Shown here piece by piece: positions 33,907 to 42,444 of a DNA stretch of 64,000 nucleotides (positions are counted from its first letter, which is position 1; each line of letters begins with the position of its first letter). The notes under the pieces are model-generated. The model did not search any database. It saw nothing but the letters and a program-made list of their open reading frames with translations, and was not told the origin of the DNA. The stretch spans positions 1-64,000 of the forward strand of contig JBGPBV010000009.1 of the NCBI GenBank assembly GCA_041481445.1. The letters run 5' to 3'. The DNA comes from AA29 sp041481445. GTDB taxonomy: Bacteria; Acidobacteriota; Vicinamibacteria; Fen-336. The position numbers were made by a program, and so were the translations under genes.

Positions 33907-36216
33907 ATGTTCAGCCGCACGGTGGAGCGCGTCCTCAACTCCGCGGCCCGGGAGGCCGTCTCGCGGCGGCACGCCCATCTCACCCTCGAGCACCTCCTGT
34001 TCGCGATCGTCAACGAGACGGCCGGGGACAAGATCCTCCGCGCCGCCGGCGCCGACACCGACAAGATCAAGGGCGACCTCGACACGTTCCTCGAGGAGAG
34101 CCTGGAGACGCTGCCCCTGGGCGCCAAGCGGGCGCCGGAGCAGACCCTGGCCTTCCGCCGCGTGCTGCAGACGGCGGTCCTGCACGTCCAGAGCGCGGGC
34201 AAGGCGGAGGCGGACGTGGGGGACATCCTGGCCGCCCTCCTCGCCCAGGGCCGGTCGTACGCCGTCGACCTGCTGACCGGCCAGGGCGTGAGCCGGCTGG
34301 ACATCCTCAACTACATCTCGCACGGGATCTCGAAGGTGCCCGCGCCCGGCGAGGGCGACGAGGCGGCGGCGGGCGGCATCGGCGAGGAGGGCACGGCCAC
34401 CGCCCGCGATCCGCTGGGCGCCTACTGCATCAACCTGACCGAGCGCGGGCGGCAGGGCAAGCTCGACCCTCTCATCGGCCGCCTGCCCGAGCTGCAGCGC
34501 GCCCTGGAGATCCTGGCCCGGCGCCGCAAGAACAACCCCGTGTTCGTGGGGGATCCCGGCGTGGGCAAGACCGCCCTCGTGGAGGGCCTCGCCCTGCGCC
34601 TGCTCCAGGCCGACGCCCCGGAGATCCTCAAGGGGGCGGAGGTCTTCGCCCTCGACACGGGCGCCCTCCTGGCGGGCACGCGCTATCGCGGCGACTTCGA
34701 GGAGCGGTTCAAGGCGGTGCTGACCGCGCTCAAGAAGCGGCCGAAGCCGATCCTGTTCATCGACGAGATGCACACCATGGTGGGGGCGGGCGCCACCACC
34801 GGCGGCACCATGGACCTCGCCAACCTGATCAAGCCCGTCCTGACCGAGGGCGAGGTCCGCCTGGTGGGCTCGACCACCTTCGAGGAGTTCAAGCACATCG
34901 AGAAGGACCGCGCCCTGGCCCGCCGCGTCCAGAAGATCAACCTGAACGAGCCGACCCTCGAGGAGACGATCAAGATCCTGCGCGGGCTGCGCACGCGCTA
35001 CGAGGAGTACCACCGCGTCTCCTACACGGACGCGGCCCTGGAGGCGGCGGCGCGCCTGGCCCGCCGCCACCTGCGCGACCATCGCCTGCCCGACAGCGCG
35101 ATCGACGTGCTCGACGAGGCGGGCGCGATGCTGCGCCTGCAGGCGGCCACCCCGGAGGAGAAGAAGACGGCGGACGTGCCGGAGGTCGAGAAGGTCGTGG
35201 CCCGCATGGCGCGCATCCCGGAGAAGCAGGCCACCGCGTCCGACAAGGAGCGGCTGCGCACGCTGGAGGAGGCGCTCCAGCGCGTGGTCTTCGGGCAGGA
35301 GCAGGCCGTCCATACCGCGGTGATGTCGATCAAGCGCGCGCGGGCCGGCCTCGGCCACCCGGACCACCCCGCGGGCTGCTTCCTCTTCACCGGCCCCACC
35401 GGCGTGGGCAAGACCGAGCTGGCCAAGCAGCTCGCCCTGCACCTGGGCAACGAGTTCATCCGCTACGACATGAGCGAGTACGCGGAGAAGCACGCGGTGG
35501 CGCGCCTCATCGGGGCTCCCCCCGGCTACGTCGGCTTCGAGCAGGGCGGGCTCCTGGTGGACGCGGTCCGCCAGCACCCCTACAGCGTGGTGCTCCTCGA
35601 CGAGATCGAGAAGGCGCATCCCGACCTCTTCAACATCCTGCTCCAGGTGATGGACCACGCGACCCTGACCGACAACACGGGACGGAAGGCCGACTTCCGT
35701 CAGGTCATCCTGATCATGACCTCCAACGCGGGGTCGCGCGAGATGAGCGCGGGCATCATCGGCTTCAGCTCGGACCGCGGGCAGGAGGCGGGCCGGCGCG
35801 GCAACAAGGCCCTGGAGCGGCTCTTCAACCCCGAGTTCCGCAACCGCCTGGACGCCATCGTGACCTTCAAGGCCCTCAACCTCGAGGTCATGGAGACGAT
35901 CGTCGACAAGTTCATCCTCCAGCTCGAGGCGCAGCTCACGGAGCGGCGGGTGGCGATCACGCTGGGCCCCGCCGCGCGCGCCTACCTGGCCAAGAGGGGG
36001 TTCGATCCCATCATGGGCGCGCGGCCGCTGGCCCGCATCATCCAGACCGAGGTGCGCGATCCGCTGACGGACGAGATCCTGTTCGGACGCCTCGAGAACG
36101 GGGGGACGGTCACCATCGGGCTGGACGGGGAGAAGCTCGTCTTCACGTTCGACTCCACGCCGGCGCCCGCGGGCGCCGCCCGCGACAGCGCGCCGGAGCT
36201 CCTGCCGGAGAAGTAG
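33907..36216 (+). CDS. clpA: ClpA, ATPase subunit of ClpAP protease
   Basis: ClpA unfolds substrates and feeds them to ClpP. The product has 769 residues, close to the usual 750. The Clp N-domain with two repeats spans about 1-145. AAA+ module 1 has Walker A GDPGVGKT (215-222) and Walker B LFIDEMH. Module 2 has Walker A GPTGVGKT (496-503) and Walker B VLLDEIEKAHPD. Sensor motifs TSNAGSR and GARPLARIIQ follow. It lacks the long middle domain of ClpB, which, with clpS nearby, identifies it as ClpA. No clpP is in the window. The start is supported by a -10 hexamer 6 nt upstream. Confidence 0.95.
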   Translation: MFSRTVERVLNSAAREAVSRRHAHLTLEHLLFAIVNETAGDKILRAAGADTDKIKGDLDTFLEESLETLPLGAKRAPEQTLAFRRVLQTAVLHVQSAGKAEADVGDILAALLAQGRSYAVDLLTGQGVSRLDILNYISHGISKVPAPGEGDEAAAGGIGEEGTATARDPLGAYCINLTERGRQGKLDPLIGRLPELQRALEILARRRKNNPVFVGDPGVGKTALVEGLALRLLQADAPEILKGAEVFALDTGALLAGTRYRGDFEERFKAVLTALKKRPKPILFIDEMHTMVGAGATTGGTMDLANLIKPVLTEGEVRLVGSTTFEEFKHIEKDRALARRVQKINLNEPTLEETIKILRGLRTRYEEYHRVSYTDAALEAAARLARRHLRDHRLPDSAIDVLDEAGAMLRLQAATPEEKKTADVPEVEKVVARMARIPEKQATASDKERLRTLEEALQRVVFGQEQAVHTAVMSIKRARAGLGHPDHPAGCFLFTGPTGVGKTELAKQLALHLGNEFIRYDMSEYAEKHAVARLIGAPPGYVGFEQGGLLVDAVRQHPYSVVLLDEIEKAHPDLFNILLQVMDHATLTDNTGRKADFRQVILIMTSNAGSREMSAGIIGFSSDRGQEAGRRGNKALERLFNPEFRNRLDAIVTFKALNLEVMETIVDKFILQLEAQLTERRVAITLGPAARAYLAKRGFDPIMGARPLARIIQTEVRDPLTDEILFGRLENGGTVTIGLDGEKLVFTFDSTPAPAGAARDSAPELLPEK

Positions 36217-36230
36217 CGGCCCTGGGCCGC
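36216..36230. terminator. Hairpin between convergent clpA and aldehyde dehydrogenase genes
   Basis: GCGGCC-CTG-GGCCGC is a perfect 6-bp hairpin that begins in the clpA stop codon. There is no U-tract, so its use as a bidirectional terminator is only possible. Confidence 0.3.
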
Positions 36231-36243
36231 GCGACGCCGGCCC

Positions 36244-37728
36244 TCACCGCCGCTCGTCCGGGGGTCGCTCGAATCGATAGGGGTACCAGTACGGCTTCTT
36301 CCCGATCACGTAGTCGAGGTGCACGTGCTTGCTGTCGCGGAAGTCGTCGAGCCCCTCGCGGCCCAGCTCGCGGCCGATCCCGCTGCGGCGCATGCCGCCG
36401 AAAGGCCCGGCGTCGTTGTCGGTGAGGGGGTCGTTGATCCAGAAGGTCCCGGCGTGGATGGCTTCCATGGCCTTCATGGCGTGCTCGAGGTTGTTCGTGT
36501 AGATCGAGGCGCCCAGGCCGAACTCGCTGCGGTCGGCGCGCGCGATGGCCTCGTCGATGTCGCGGCAGCGGACGAGGGGGGCCACGGGACCGAACGTCTC
36601 CTCGCGAAGGAGGGAGCTCTCGTCGCCCACGTCCACGATCGCGGTGGGCTCGTAGAAGAAGCCCTTCGCGAAGCGCTCCGGCCGCCGCCCCCCCACCACC
36701 ACGCGCGCTCCCGCCTTTACCGACTCCGCGATCCTCGTCTCGACCTTCTCCCGCTGGGGGCCGCTGATCATCGGGCCGAGGTCCACGTCCGGGCCGAGGG
36801 GGTCACCCAGGCGCAGCGTCTTCGTGAAGGCCACGAACCGGTCCACGAACTCGTCGAACACCTTGCTCACCACGTAGAAACGCTCGGCGGACGTGCAGAC
36901 CTGGCCCATGTTCAGGAAGCAGGCCCAGGCCGCCCCGCGCGCGGCCACGTCGAGGTCGACGCCGTCGTCGACGATGAACGGGTCGTTGCCGCCCAGCTCC
37001 AGGTGGCACTTCTTGAGCTGCTCCGCGCAGGCCACGGCCACCGAGCGGCCGGTGGCCTGGCTGCCCGTGAAGGCGACGACCTCCACCGTGCGGTGGCGGA
37101 CGAGCGCGTGGCCGGCTTCCGGGCCGTAGCCGGTCACGACGTTGACCACGCCCTCCGGAAGGCCCGCGAACGCGTCCATCAGGCGCAACGTCGCCAGCGG
37201 CGTGTGCTCGCTGGGCTTGGCCACCGCGGTGTTGCCGGCGGCCAGGGCCGGGGCCAGCTTCCACGCGAGCAGGAGGAGCGGGTAGTTCCAGGGCACGATG
37301 AGCCCGGCCACGCCGTAGGGCTCCTTGAGGACGAAGTTGAACTGGTTCCGCGCGACGGGACTGATCACCCGGCCCACGACGTCGCGTCCGATCTCCGCGT
37401 AGTAGTCGAGGCAGGCGGCGATCCAGTCCACCTCGTCGCGGTTCTCGGGCAGGGGCTTGCCGCCTTCGCGGGTGAGGAGGATGGCGAGCCCCTCCTTGTC
37501 CTCGCGGATCCGGGCCGCCACGTGGTGCAGCTTCTCCGCGCGCTCGATCCCGGGCGTGCGCCGCCACTCGGAGAAGGCGCGGGCGGCGGCGGCCACCGCC
37601 GCCTCCACGTCGGCCGCGCTCCCCCGGGGCGCGCTGTCGATCACGTCCTCGGTCGCCGGGTTGACGACCTCGAAGACGCGCCCGTCCGCCGCCCCCACGC
37701 GCCGGCCGTCGATCCACATCAGGGCCAT
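36244..37728 (-). CDS. NAD(P)-dependent aldehyde dehydrogenase (betaine-aldehyde dehydrogenase type)
   Basis: The enzyme oxidises an aldehyde to the acid. It has 494 residues from ATG 37728, behind GGGGGAG; ATG 37740 is in frame but has no ribosome site. Key positions: VPWNYPLLLLAWKLAPALAAGN (coenzyme region), FTGSQATGRSV, general base Glu244 in LELGGND, catalytic Cys278 in GQVCTSAERF, and EETFGPVAPLVR. The best resemblance is to the betaine-aldehyde or aminobutyraldehyde group, but the substrate cannot be fixed. It lies 28 bp downstream of the acyl-CoA ligase gene, suggesting joint use in aldehyde or fatty-acid metabolism. Confidence 0.9.
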   Translation of the reverse strand: MALMWIDGRRVGAADGRVFEVVNPATEDVIDSAPRGSAADVEAAVAAAARAFSEWRRTPGIERAEKLHHVAARIREDKEGLAILLTREGGKPLPENRDEVDWIAACLDYYAEIGRDVVGRVISPVARNQFNFVLKEPYGVAGLIVPWNYPLLLLAWKLAPALAAGNTAVAKPSEHTPLATLRLMDAFAGLPEGVVNVVTGYGPEAGHALVRHRTVEVVAFTGSQATGRSVAVACAEQLKKCHLELGGNDPFIVDDGVDLDVAARGAAWACFLNMGQVCTSAERFYVVSKVFDEFVDRFVAFTKTLRLGDPLGPDVDLGPMISGPQREKVETRIAESVKAGARVVVGGRRPERFAKGFFYEPTAIVDVGDESSLLREETFGPVAPLVRCRDIDEAIARADRSEFGLGASIYTNNLEHAMKAMEAIHAGTFWINDPLTDNDAGPFGGMRRSGIGRELGREGLDDFRDSKHVHLDYVIGKKPYWYPYRFERPPDERR

Positions 37729-37756
37729 GGCTCCCCCCATCGACGAGGCGCCGCGC

Positions 37757-39397
37757 TCAGGCCGTCTCCGTGCGCGCCGCGCGCTGGAGGCCCAGCTCCT
37801 CGATCGAGATCTCGCGCATCCGATATTTCTGCACCTTGCCCGTGACCGTCATGGGGAAGGCGTCCGTCATCTTCCAGTAGCGGGGGATCTTGAAGGACGC
37901 GATCTGGCCCCGGCAGAAGGCGGCCAGGTCCTCCCCCGTCGCGCGCCGCCCCTCCTTGAGCCGCACCCAGGCCATCACCTGCTCGCCGTAGGTCGGGCAG
38001 GGCACGCCGATCACCTGCACGTCGGCCACGTCCGGGTGCGCGTAGAGGAACTCCTCGACCTCGCGCGGGGAGATGTTCTCGCCCCCGCGGATGATCATGT
38101 CCTTGATGCGCCCGACGATCTTGACGTACCCGTGGTCGTCCATGGTGGCGAGGTCGCCGGTGTGCATCCAGCGGCCCTCGTCGATGCAGGCGCGGGTGGC
38201 CGCCGCGTCGTCCCAGTATCCGAGCATCACGCTGTAGCCGCGCGTGCAGAACTCGCCGGGAGCGCCGCGCGGGACCACCGCCCCGGTGGCGGGATCCACG
38301 ACCTTGATCTCGACGTGCGGGTGGACGTGCCCCACGGTGGAGACGCGGCGCTCGACGGAGTCGGTGGTCAGGCTCTGGGTCGAGACGGGCGAGGTCTCGG
38401 TCATGCCGTAGCAGATCGTGACCTCGCTCATGTGCATGAGCGACTGCACGCGCTTCATCACCTCGATCGGGCAGGGCGAGCCCGCCATGATGCCGGTGCG
38501 CAGGGTGGAGAGGTCGAACTCGGCGAAGCGCGGGTGGTCGAGCTCGCCGAGGAACATCGTGGGCACGCCGTAGAGCGAGGTGCAGCGCTCGGCCTGGACG
38601 GCCTCCAGCACCGCCGCCGGCTCGTAGGCCTCGCCCGGGACCACGATGCAGGCGCCGTGCGTGGTGCAGGCCAGGCTGCCGAGCACCATCCCGAAGCGGT
38701 GGTAGAAGGGCACCGGGATGCACACGCGGTCTCTCTCCGTGTAGCGGAGGGCCTCGCCGATGAAGTAGCCGTTGTTGAGGACGTTGTGGTGCGAGAGCGT
38801 GGCCCCCTTGGGCAGGCCGGTGGTGCCCGACGTGTACTGGATGTTGATGGGATCGTCGAACTGGAGGCCGGCCTCGCGCTCGGCCAGGCGGTCCTCGTCC
38901 ACGTCGTCGCCCTCGGCCAGCAGCGCCGCCCAGCTCTCCTCGAGGACGAGGCTCTCCTCGAGGTCCGGGCAGCGGGGCCGCACCTCGGCGAGCAGGGCCG
39001 CGTAGTCGGTGGTGCGGAAGCCGCGGGCCAGGAGCAGCAGCCGGGTCCCGGACTGCTTCAGGACGTGCCCGAGCTCCGTGGCCTTGTAGGCGGGGTTGAC
39101 GTTCACGAGGATGGCACCGATCCGCGCCGTGGCGTACTGCGCGACGACCCACTCGTAGCGGTTCGGGGCCCAGATCCCCACGCGGTCGCCCTTGCGGATG
39201 CCGTGGGCGAGCAGGCCGCGGGCGGCGCGGCCGGACTCGTCCCAGAGCCGGCGATAGGTGGCGCGGTAGCCCTGATGCCGCACCACGACCGCCTCGCTCC
39301 CGCCCACCCGCTCGACGGTGCGGCGCAGGTTGGCCCCGATCGTCTCGCCCAGCAGCGGGACGTCGCTGGCGCCGTGCGCGTACGAGGGAACGCTCAT
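37757..39397 (-). CDS. AMP-forming acyl-CoA synthetase
   Basis: The enzyme activates a carboxylate to acyl-CoA through an acyl-adenylate. It has 546 residues from ATG 39397; the open frame to 39541 overlaps the peptidase gene. Motifs: YTSGTTGLPKGA (phosphate loop, A3), YGMTETSPVS (A5), TGDLATMDDHGYVKIVGRIKD split over A7 and A8, GGENISP, and TVTGKVQKY with the adenylating Lys. Sequence style is of the medium/long-chain fatty-acid group. The ALDH gene follows. It provides substrate for acyl-CoA dehydrogenase such as that at 23291. Confidence 0.92.
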   Translation of the reverse strand: MSVPSYAHGASDVPLLGETIGANLRRTVERVGGSEAVVVRHQGYRATYRRLWDESGRAARGLLAHGIRKGDRVGIWAPNRYEWVVAQYATARIGAILVNVNPAYKATELGHVLKQSGTRLLLLARGFRTTDYAALLAEVRPRCPDLEESLVLEESWAALLAEGDDVDEDRLAEREAGLQFDDPINIQYTSGTTGLPKGATLSHHNVLNNGYFIGEALRYTERDRVCIPVPFYHRFGMVLGSLACTTHGACIVVPGEAYEPAAVLEAVQAERCTSLYGVPTMFLGELDHPRFAEFDLSTLRTGIMAGSPCPIEVMKRVQSLMHMSEVTICYGMTETSPVSTQSLTTDSVERRVSTVGHVHPHVEIKVVDPATGAVVPRGAPGEFCTRGYSVMLGYWDDAAATRACIDEGRWMHTGDLATMDDHGYVKIVGRIKDMIIRGGENISPREVEEFLYAHPDVADVQVIGVPCPTYGEQVMAWVRLKEGRRATGEDLAAFCRGQIASFKIPRYWKMTDAFPMTVTGKVQKYRMREISIEELGLQRAARTETA

Positions 39398-39419
39398 CCC
39401 GGCCCGCTTCGACCTCACC

Positions 39420-41705
39420 TCATCGGGCGGACACGATCGCCGTGGCCTTGTCGACGTGATCGGCATACCCGTCGAGCACCCTGGCCACGACCTTGACCTG
39501 CTCCTCCGCCTGGGTCCAGTCGCGGAGCTCGAGCGACTCACGGACGGCGGGAAGCGTCTTCACCCCGTATCCGGTGTAGAGGCCCGGCGCGTAGACCTGG
39601 TGCACGAACCAGGGGCGGCGCGGCAGTCCCTCCGCCCGCGTCAGGCTGCGCTCGGCGCTCATGAGCACGCCGTCCAACGCCTTCTGGGCCTCCGGCGACA
39701 GGGGTCCGGCGGCCAGGCGCGCCTTCCAGGCGGCGTCGAAGGCCTTGGCGCTCTCCTCCACGCGGGCCCGCGCGTTGAGGAGGGGGGCGAAGCTGATGTA
39801 GGGGACGGGCGGCTTCGGCGAGGGGAGGACCAGCGTGAGCTTGGGGTCGGCGGCCAGCTCGAACGTGCGGTCCTTGAGCCGCCGGTTGGTCTCCTCCGTC
39901 TCGTCGCGCAGGGTGTCCGCGAGCTTGCCAACCTCGGTCACGTAACGGCCGAGGGTGTCCGCGAAGGACGTGAACTCGAAGGGAAGGACGTCCGCCTCGG
40001 AGAGGCGGAGCACGGTGCGGCCCACGGTCTGGGCCAGGGCGATGCCGTACTCGAAGGTCGGGTCCTTGAACCGCGTGTACATGTCGAAGGAGTCGTAGAT
40101 CGAATGGTACTCGCCGCCGTCGTCCTCGCCCCCGAAGCCCAGGTCGAGCGACGCGATGCCGAGGTGCTGCAGGAACGGCGTGTAGTCCGACCCCGATCCC
40201 AGGGCGGCGAGGCGCAGGTCGCGGCGGTCGCGGACCTCCTTGCGGTCCTCCGTGCGGTCCTCCGTGCGCGGATCCAGGATCAGCTGGGCCCGGCGGCGCT
40301 CGGCCACGCTCACCTTGGTCTGCGGGTCCACCACGTCGCGCGCGACCTCGTTGACGAACTTCTCGAGGGTGTGGGAGCCCGACATGCCGAGGAAGCCGCG
40401 GCCGTTGCCGTCGGTGTTGACGTACACCGCCGCCTTCTGGCGCAGCTCGTCCGCGTGCGCCTCCGCCCATTCCGTCGAGCCGAGCAGGCCGGGCTCCTCG
40501 CCGTCCCACGCCGCGAACACGATCGTGCGTTTCGGCGTCCACCCGGCGCGATGCAGCTCGCCCATGGCCTTGGCCTCGGCCAGGAGGGCCACCTGGCCGG
40601 AGATGGGATCGTTGGCGCCGTTGACCCAGGCGTCATGGTGGTTGCCGCGGACGATCCACTCGTCCGGCCGCTCCGAACCCGCCAGGCGCGCGATGACGTC
40701 GTAGAGCGGGGCCTGGGTCCAGTTGAACGCGAGCTTGAGATGGACCTTCGCGGGCCCGGGCCCGAGGTGATAGGTCAGGGGCAGCGCGCCCCGCCAGCTC
40801 TCCGGGGCCACCGGTCCGCGCAGGGCCCGGAGGAGCGGCTGGGCGTCGGCGTAGGAGATCGGCATGACCGGGATCTTGGTCAGCGTCGGGGCCTCGGTGA
40901 GGGCCAGGCGCTTCGCCTCCGGGGTGGCGCCGACGCCCGGGGTGAGGGGATCGCCCGGGAAGAGCGGCATGTCCGCCACCGAGCCCCGCTGGGCCCCGCG
41001 CTCGTTCCGGAACGGCCCCTCCGGGTAGACCTCGCCGCGGAAGTAGCCGTCGTCGCGGGGATCGGAGTAGATGAGGCAGCCGATCGCGCCGTGCTCGGCC
41101 GCGACCTTGGGCTTGATCCCGCGCCAGGAGCCGCCGTAGCGGGCGATGACGATCTTGCCCTTGACGTCCACGCCGTGCAGGGCCAGCTCGTCGTAGTCCT
41201 TGGGCACGCCCTGGTTGACGTAGACCAGGGGCGCGGTCACGTCCCCGTCGATGGAGTACGCGTTGTAGACAGGGAGCTGCTCGGCGGCCTGCCCGGAGGT
41301 CGCGTCTTCCTTGAGCGGGGGCTCGCTCAGGAGGGCCTGGTAGCGGGTGGGCTCCACCATCTCCAGGACGCGCGTCTTCGGGGTCGGGAACAGCACGCGG
41401 AACTCCTCGATCTTCGTGTCGTAGCCCCACGACTTGAACAGGGAGGCCAGGAACTCCGCGTTCTCCTTGTCGTAGGGCGAGCCCACGTGATGGGGCCGGG
41501 CGGAGAGGCGGCGCATCCACTCGCGCAGGTCGTCCGCGCGGAGCGAGGCGTCGAAGCGCTGCTCGAGGGCGCGCTCGGCGCGCGCACGCTCGTCGGAGAA
41601 GCCCATCAGGGACTGATCGGCGCGTACGGCGGCGCCGAGCAGGCCGGAGCCGACGAAGACCGCGGACCCCAGCCACGCCAGCGGCGATCGACACGAAAAA
41701 GCCAT
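39420..41705 (-). CDS. Secreted M28 metallopeptidase (glutamate carboxypeptidase II-like)
   Basis: The protein has 761 residues: a signal peptide (about 1-29), a PA domain (about 150-300, with HGVDVKGKIVIARYGG), then an M28 zinc domain with zinc ligands in GNHHDAWVNGANDPISG and DGEEPGLLGSTEW, a later Asp in VYVNTDGNG and His in GEYHSIYDS. A helical transferrin-receptor-like dimerisation domain occupies the end (about 600-761). Related enzymes remove C-terminal Glu from peptides or folates. A 12-bp tandem duplication gives RTEDRTEDRKE near residue 485. ATG 41705 follows CCGGAGG, and TACAAT at 41748-41743 is a likely -10. It is upstream of the acyl-CoA ligase gene with 22 bp between. Confidence 0.92.
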   Translation of the reverse strand: MAFSCRSPLAWLGSAVFVGSGLLGAAVRADQSLMGFSDERARAERALEQRFDASLRADDLREWMRRLSARPHHVGSPYDKENAEFLASLFKSWGYDTKIEEFRVLFPTPKTRVLEMVEPTRYQALLSEPPLKEDATSGQAAEQLPVYNAYSIDGDVTAPLVYVNQGVPKDYDELALHGVDVKGKIVIARYGGSWRGIKPKVAAEHGAIGCLIYSDPRDDGYFRGEVYPEGPFRNERGAQRGSVADMPLFPGDPLTPGVGATPEAKRLALTEAPTLTKIPVMPISYADAQPLLRALRGPVAPESWRGALPLTYHLGPGPAKVHLKLAFNWTQAPLYDVIARLAGSERPDEWIVRGNHHDAWVNGANDPISGQVALLAEAKAMGELHRAGWTPKRTIVFAAWDGEEPGLLGSTEWAEAHADELRQKAAVYVNTDGNGRGFLGMSGSHTLEKFVNEVARDVVDPQTKVSVAERRRAQLILDPRTEDRTEDRKEVRDRRDLRLAALGSGSDYTPFLQHLGIASLDLGFGGEDDGGEYHSIYDSFDMYTRFKDPTFEYGIALAQTVGRTVLRLSEADVLPFEFTSFADTLGRYVTEVGKLADTLRDETEETNRRLKDRTFELAADPKLTLVLPSPKPPVPYISFAPLLNARARVEESAKAFDAAWKARLAAGPLSPEAQKALDGVLMSAERSLTRAEGLPRRPWFVHQVYAPGLYTGYGVKTLPAVRESLELRDWTQAEEQVKVVARVLDGYADHVDKATAIVSAR
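40241..40264 (+). repeat. 12-bp tandem duplication inside M28 peptidase gene
   Basis: TGCGGTCCTCCG occurs twice in direct tandem, with four more matching bases after it. It keeps the frame and adds the repeated tetrapeptide RTED to the peptidase, in a charged surface loop. Confidence 0.8.
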
Positions 41706-41784
41706 GAAACCTCCGGAAGACGAGGAGACGCGACGGGCGGCGATTGTAGCGCACGCGGCCCGGGTGTGGCCGGGAAGCGGCGGT

Positions 41785-42429
41785 TCAGGGCTCCACGGGC
41801 CCGCGCAGCGGGACCGCGCGCGCCGACGTCCAGGTCACCTCGCCGTCCCCGCCGAGCACCGCGAACTGCGGCCCGTCCTCGCCGGTCACGCTCATGACCG
41901 CGCGCGGCCGGCTCTCGGCGTCGAGCATGAGGAGGGCGGGGTTCCCCCCGGGCAGCGCGCAGGAGAGCTTGGGCCGGCCCTCGGCGTCCATCAACGAGAG
42001 GTAGGGCGTGCCGTCCGGCTGGATCGAGCAGAACAGGCGCGTGTGGCCGTCGGCCTGGGCGAGGCGGAGGTGGGCGGCGCCGTCCGCCGTCACCGTCAGG
42101 AGCGCCTGCGCCGGCTTGTGGGGGCCGCCGAACAGGGTCAGGGAGGGCGTGCCGTCGTCGCCGAGGGCGAGGTGCACGCGCGGCGCGCCGGAGGCGTCGA
42201 GGAGGTCGAGGGCGGGCGAGTCGTCCGGGGAGACGTGGAGGGCCAGGCGCGGGCGTCCCGTGCTGTCCGAGACGAGGAATCCGGGCGCACCGTTGTCCGT
42301 CTGCGTCCCGAGCACGGCCCGCACCTGGTCCCGCGCGTCCAGGAGCTCGAAGCGTCGCGCGCGGACGGTGTCGAGGACCGGCCCCGCCGAGGCGTCGCCA
42401 TGGCCGTTGCCGCCGTTGCCCTGCGTCAT
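41785..42429 (-). CDS. Protein built of eight 23-residue repeats (predicted beta-solenoid)
   Basis: The protein has 214 residues. After a Gly/Asn-rich N-terminus (1-20), about eight repeats of 22-24 residues run to the end. Each has the form hydrophobic-x-L-x-D-x-x-G-R-P-R-x-x-L followed by a polar turn: for instance FLVSDSTGRPRLALHV, LDLLDASGAPRVHLAL, LSLMDAEGRPKLSCAL, LLMLDAESRPRAVMSV. It has no signal peptide or membrane segment. The regular alternation suggests stacked beta-strands. Similar repeats occur in many uncharacterised bacterial proteins. It lies 15 bp downstream of the outer-membrane barrel gene on the same strand, so cotranscription is likely. Function unknown. Confidence 0.75.
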   Translation of the reverse strand: MTQGNGGNGHGDASAGPVLDTVRARRFELLDARDQVRAVLGTQTDNGAPGFLVSDSTGRPRLALHVSPDDSPALDLLDASGAPRVHLALGDDGTPSLTLFGGPHKPAQALLTVTADGAAHLRLAQADGHTRLFCSIQPDGTPYLSLMDAEGRPKLSCALPGGNPALLMLDAESRPRAVMSVTGEDGPQFAVLGGDGEVTWTSARAVPLRGPVEP

Positions 42430-42444
42430 CTGCCTTCCTCTCGG

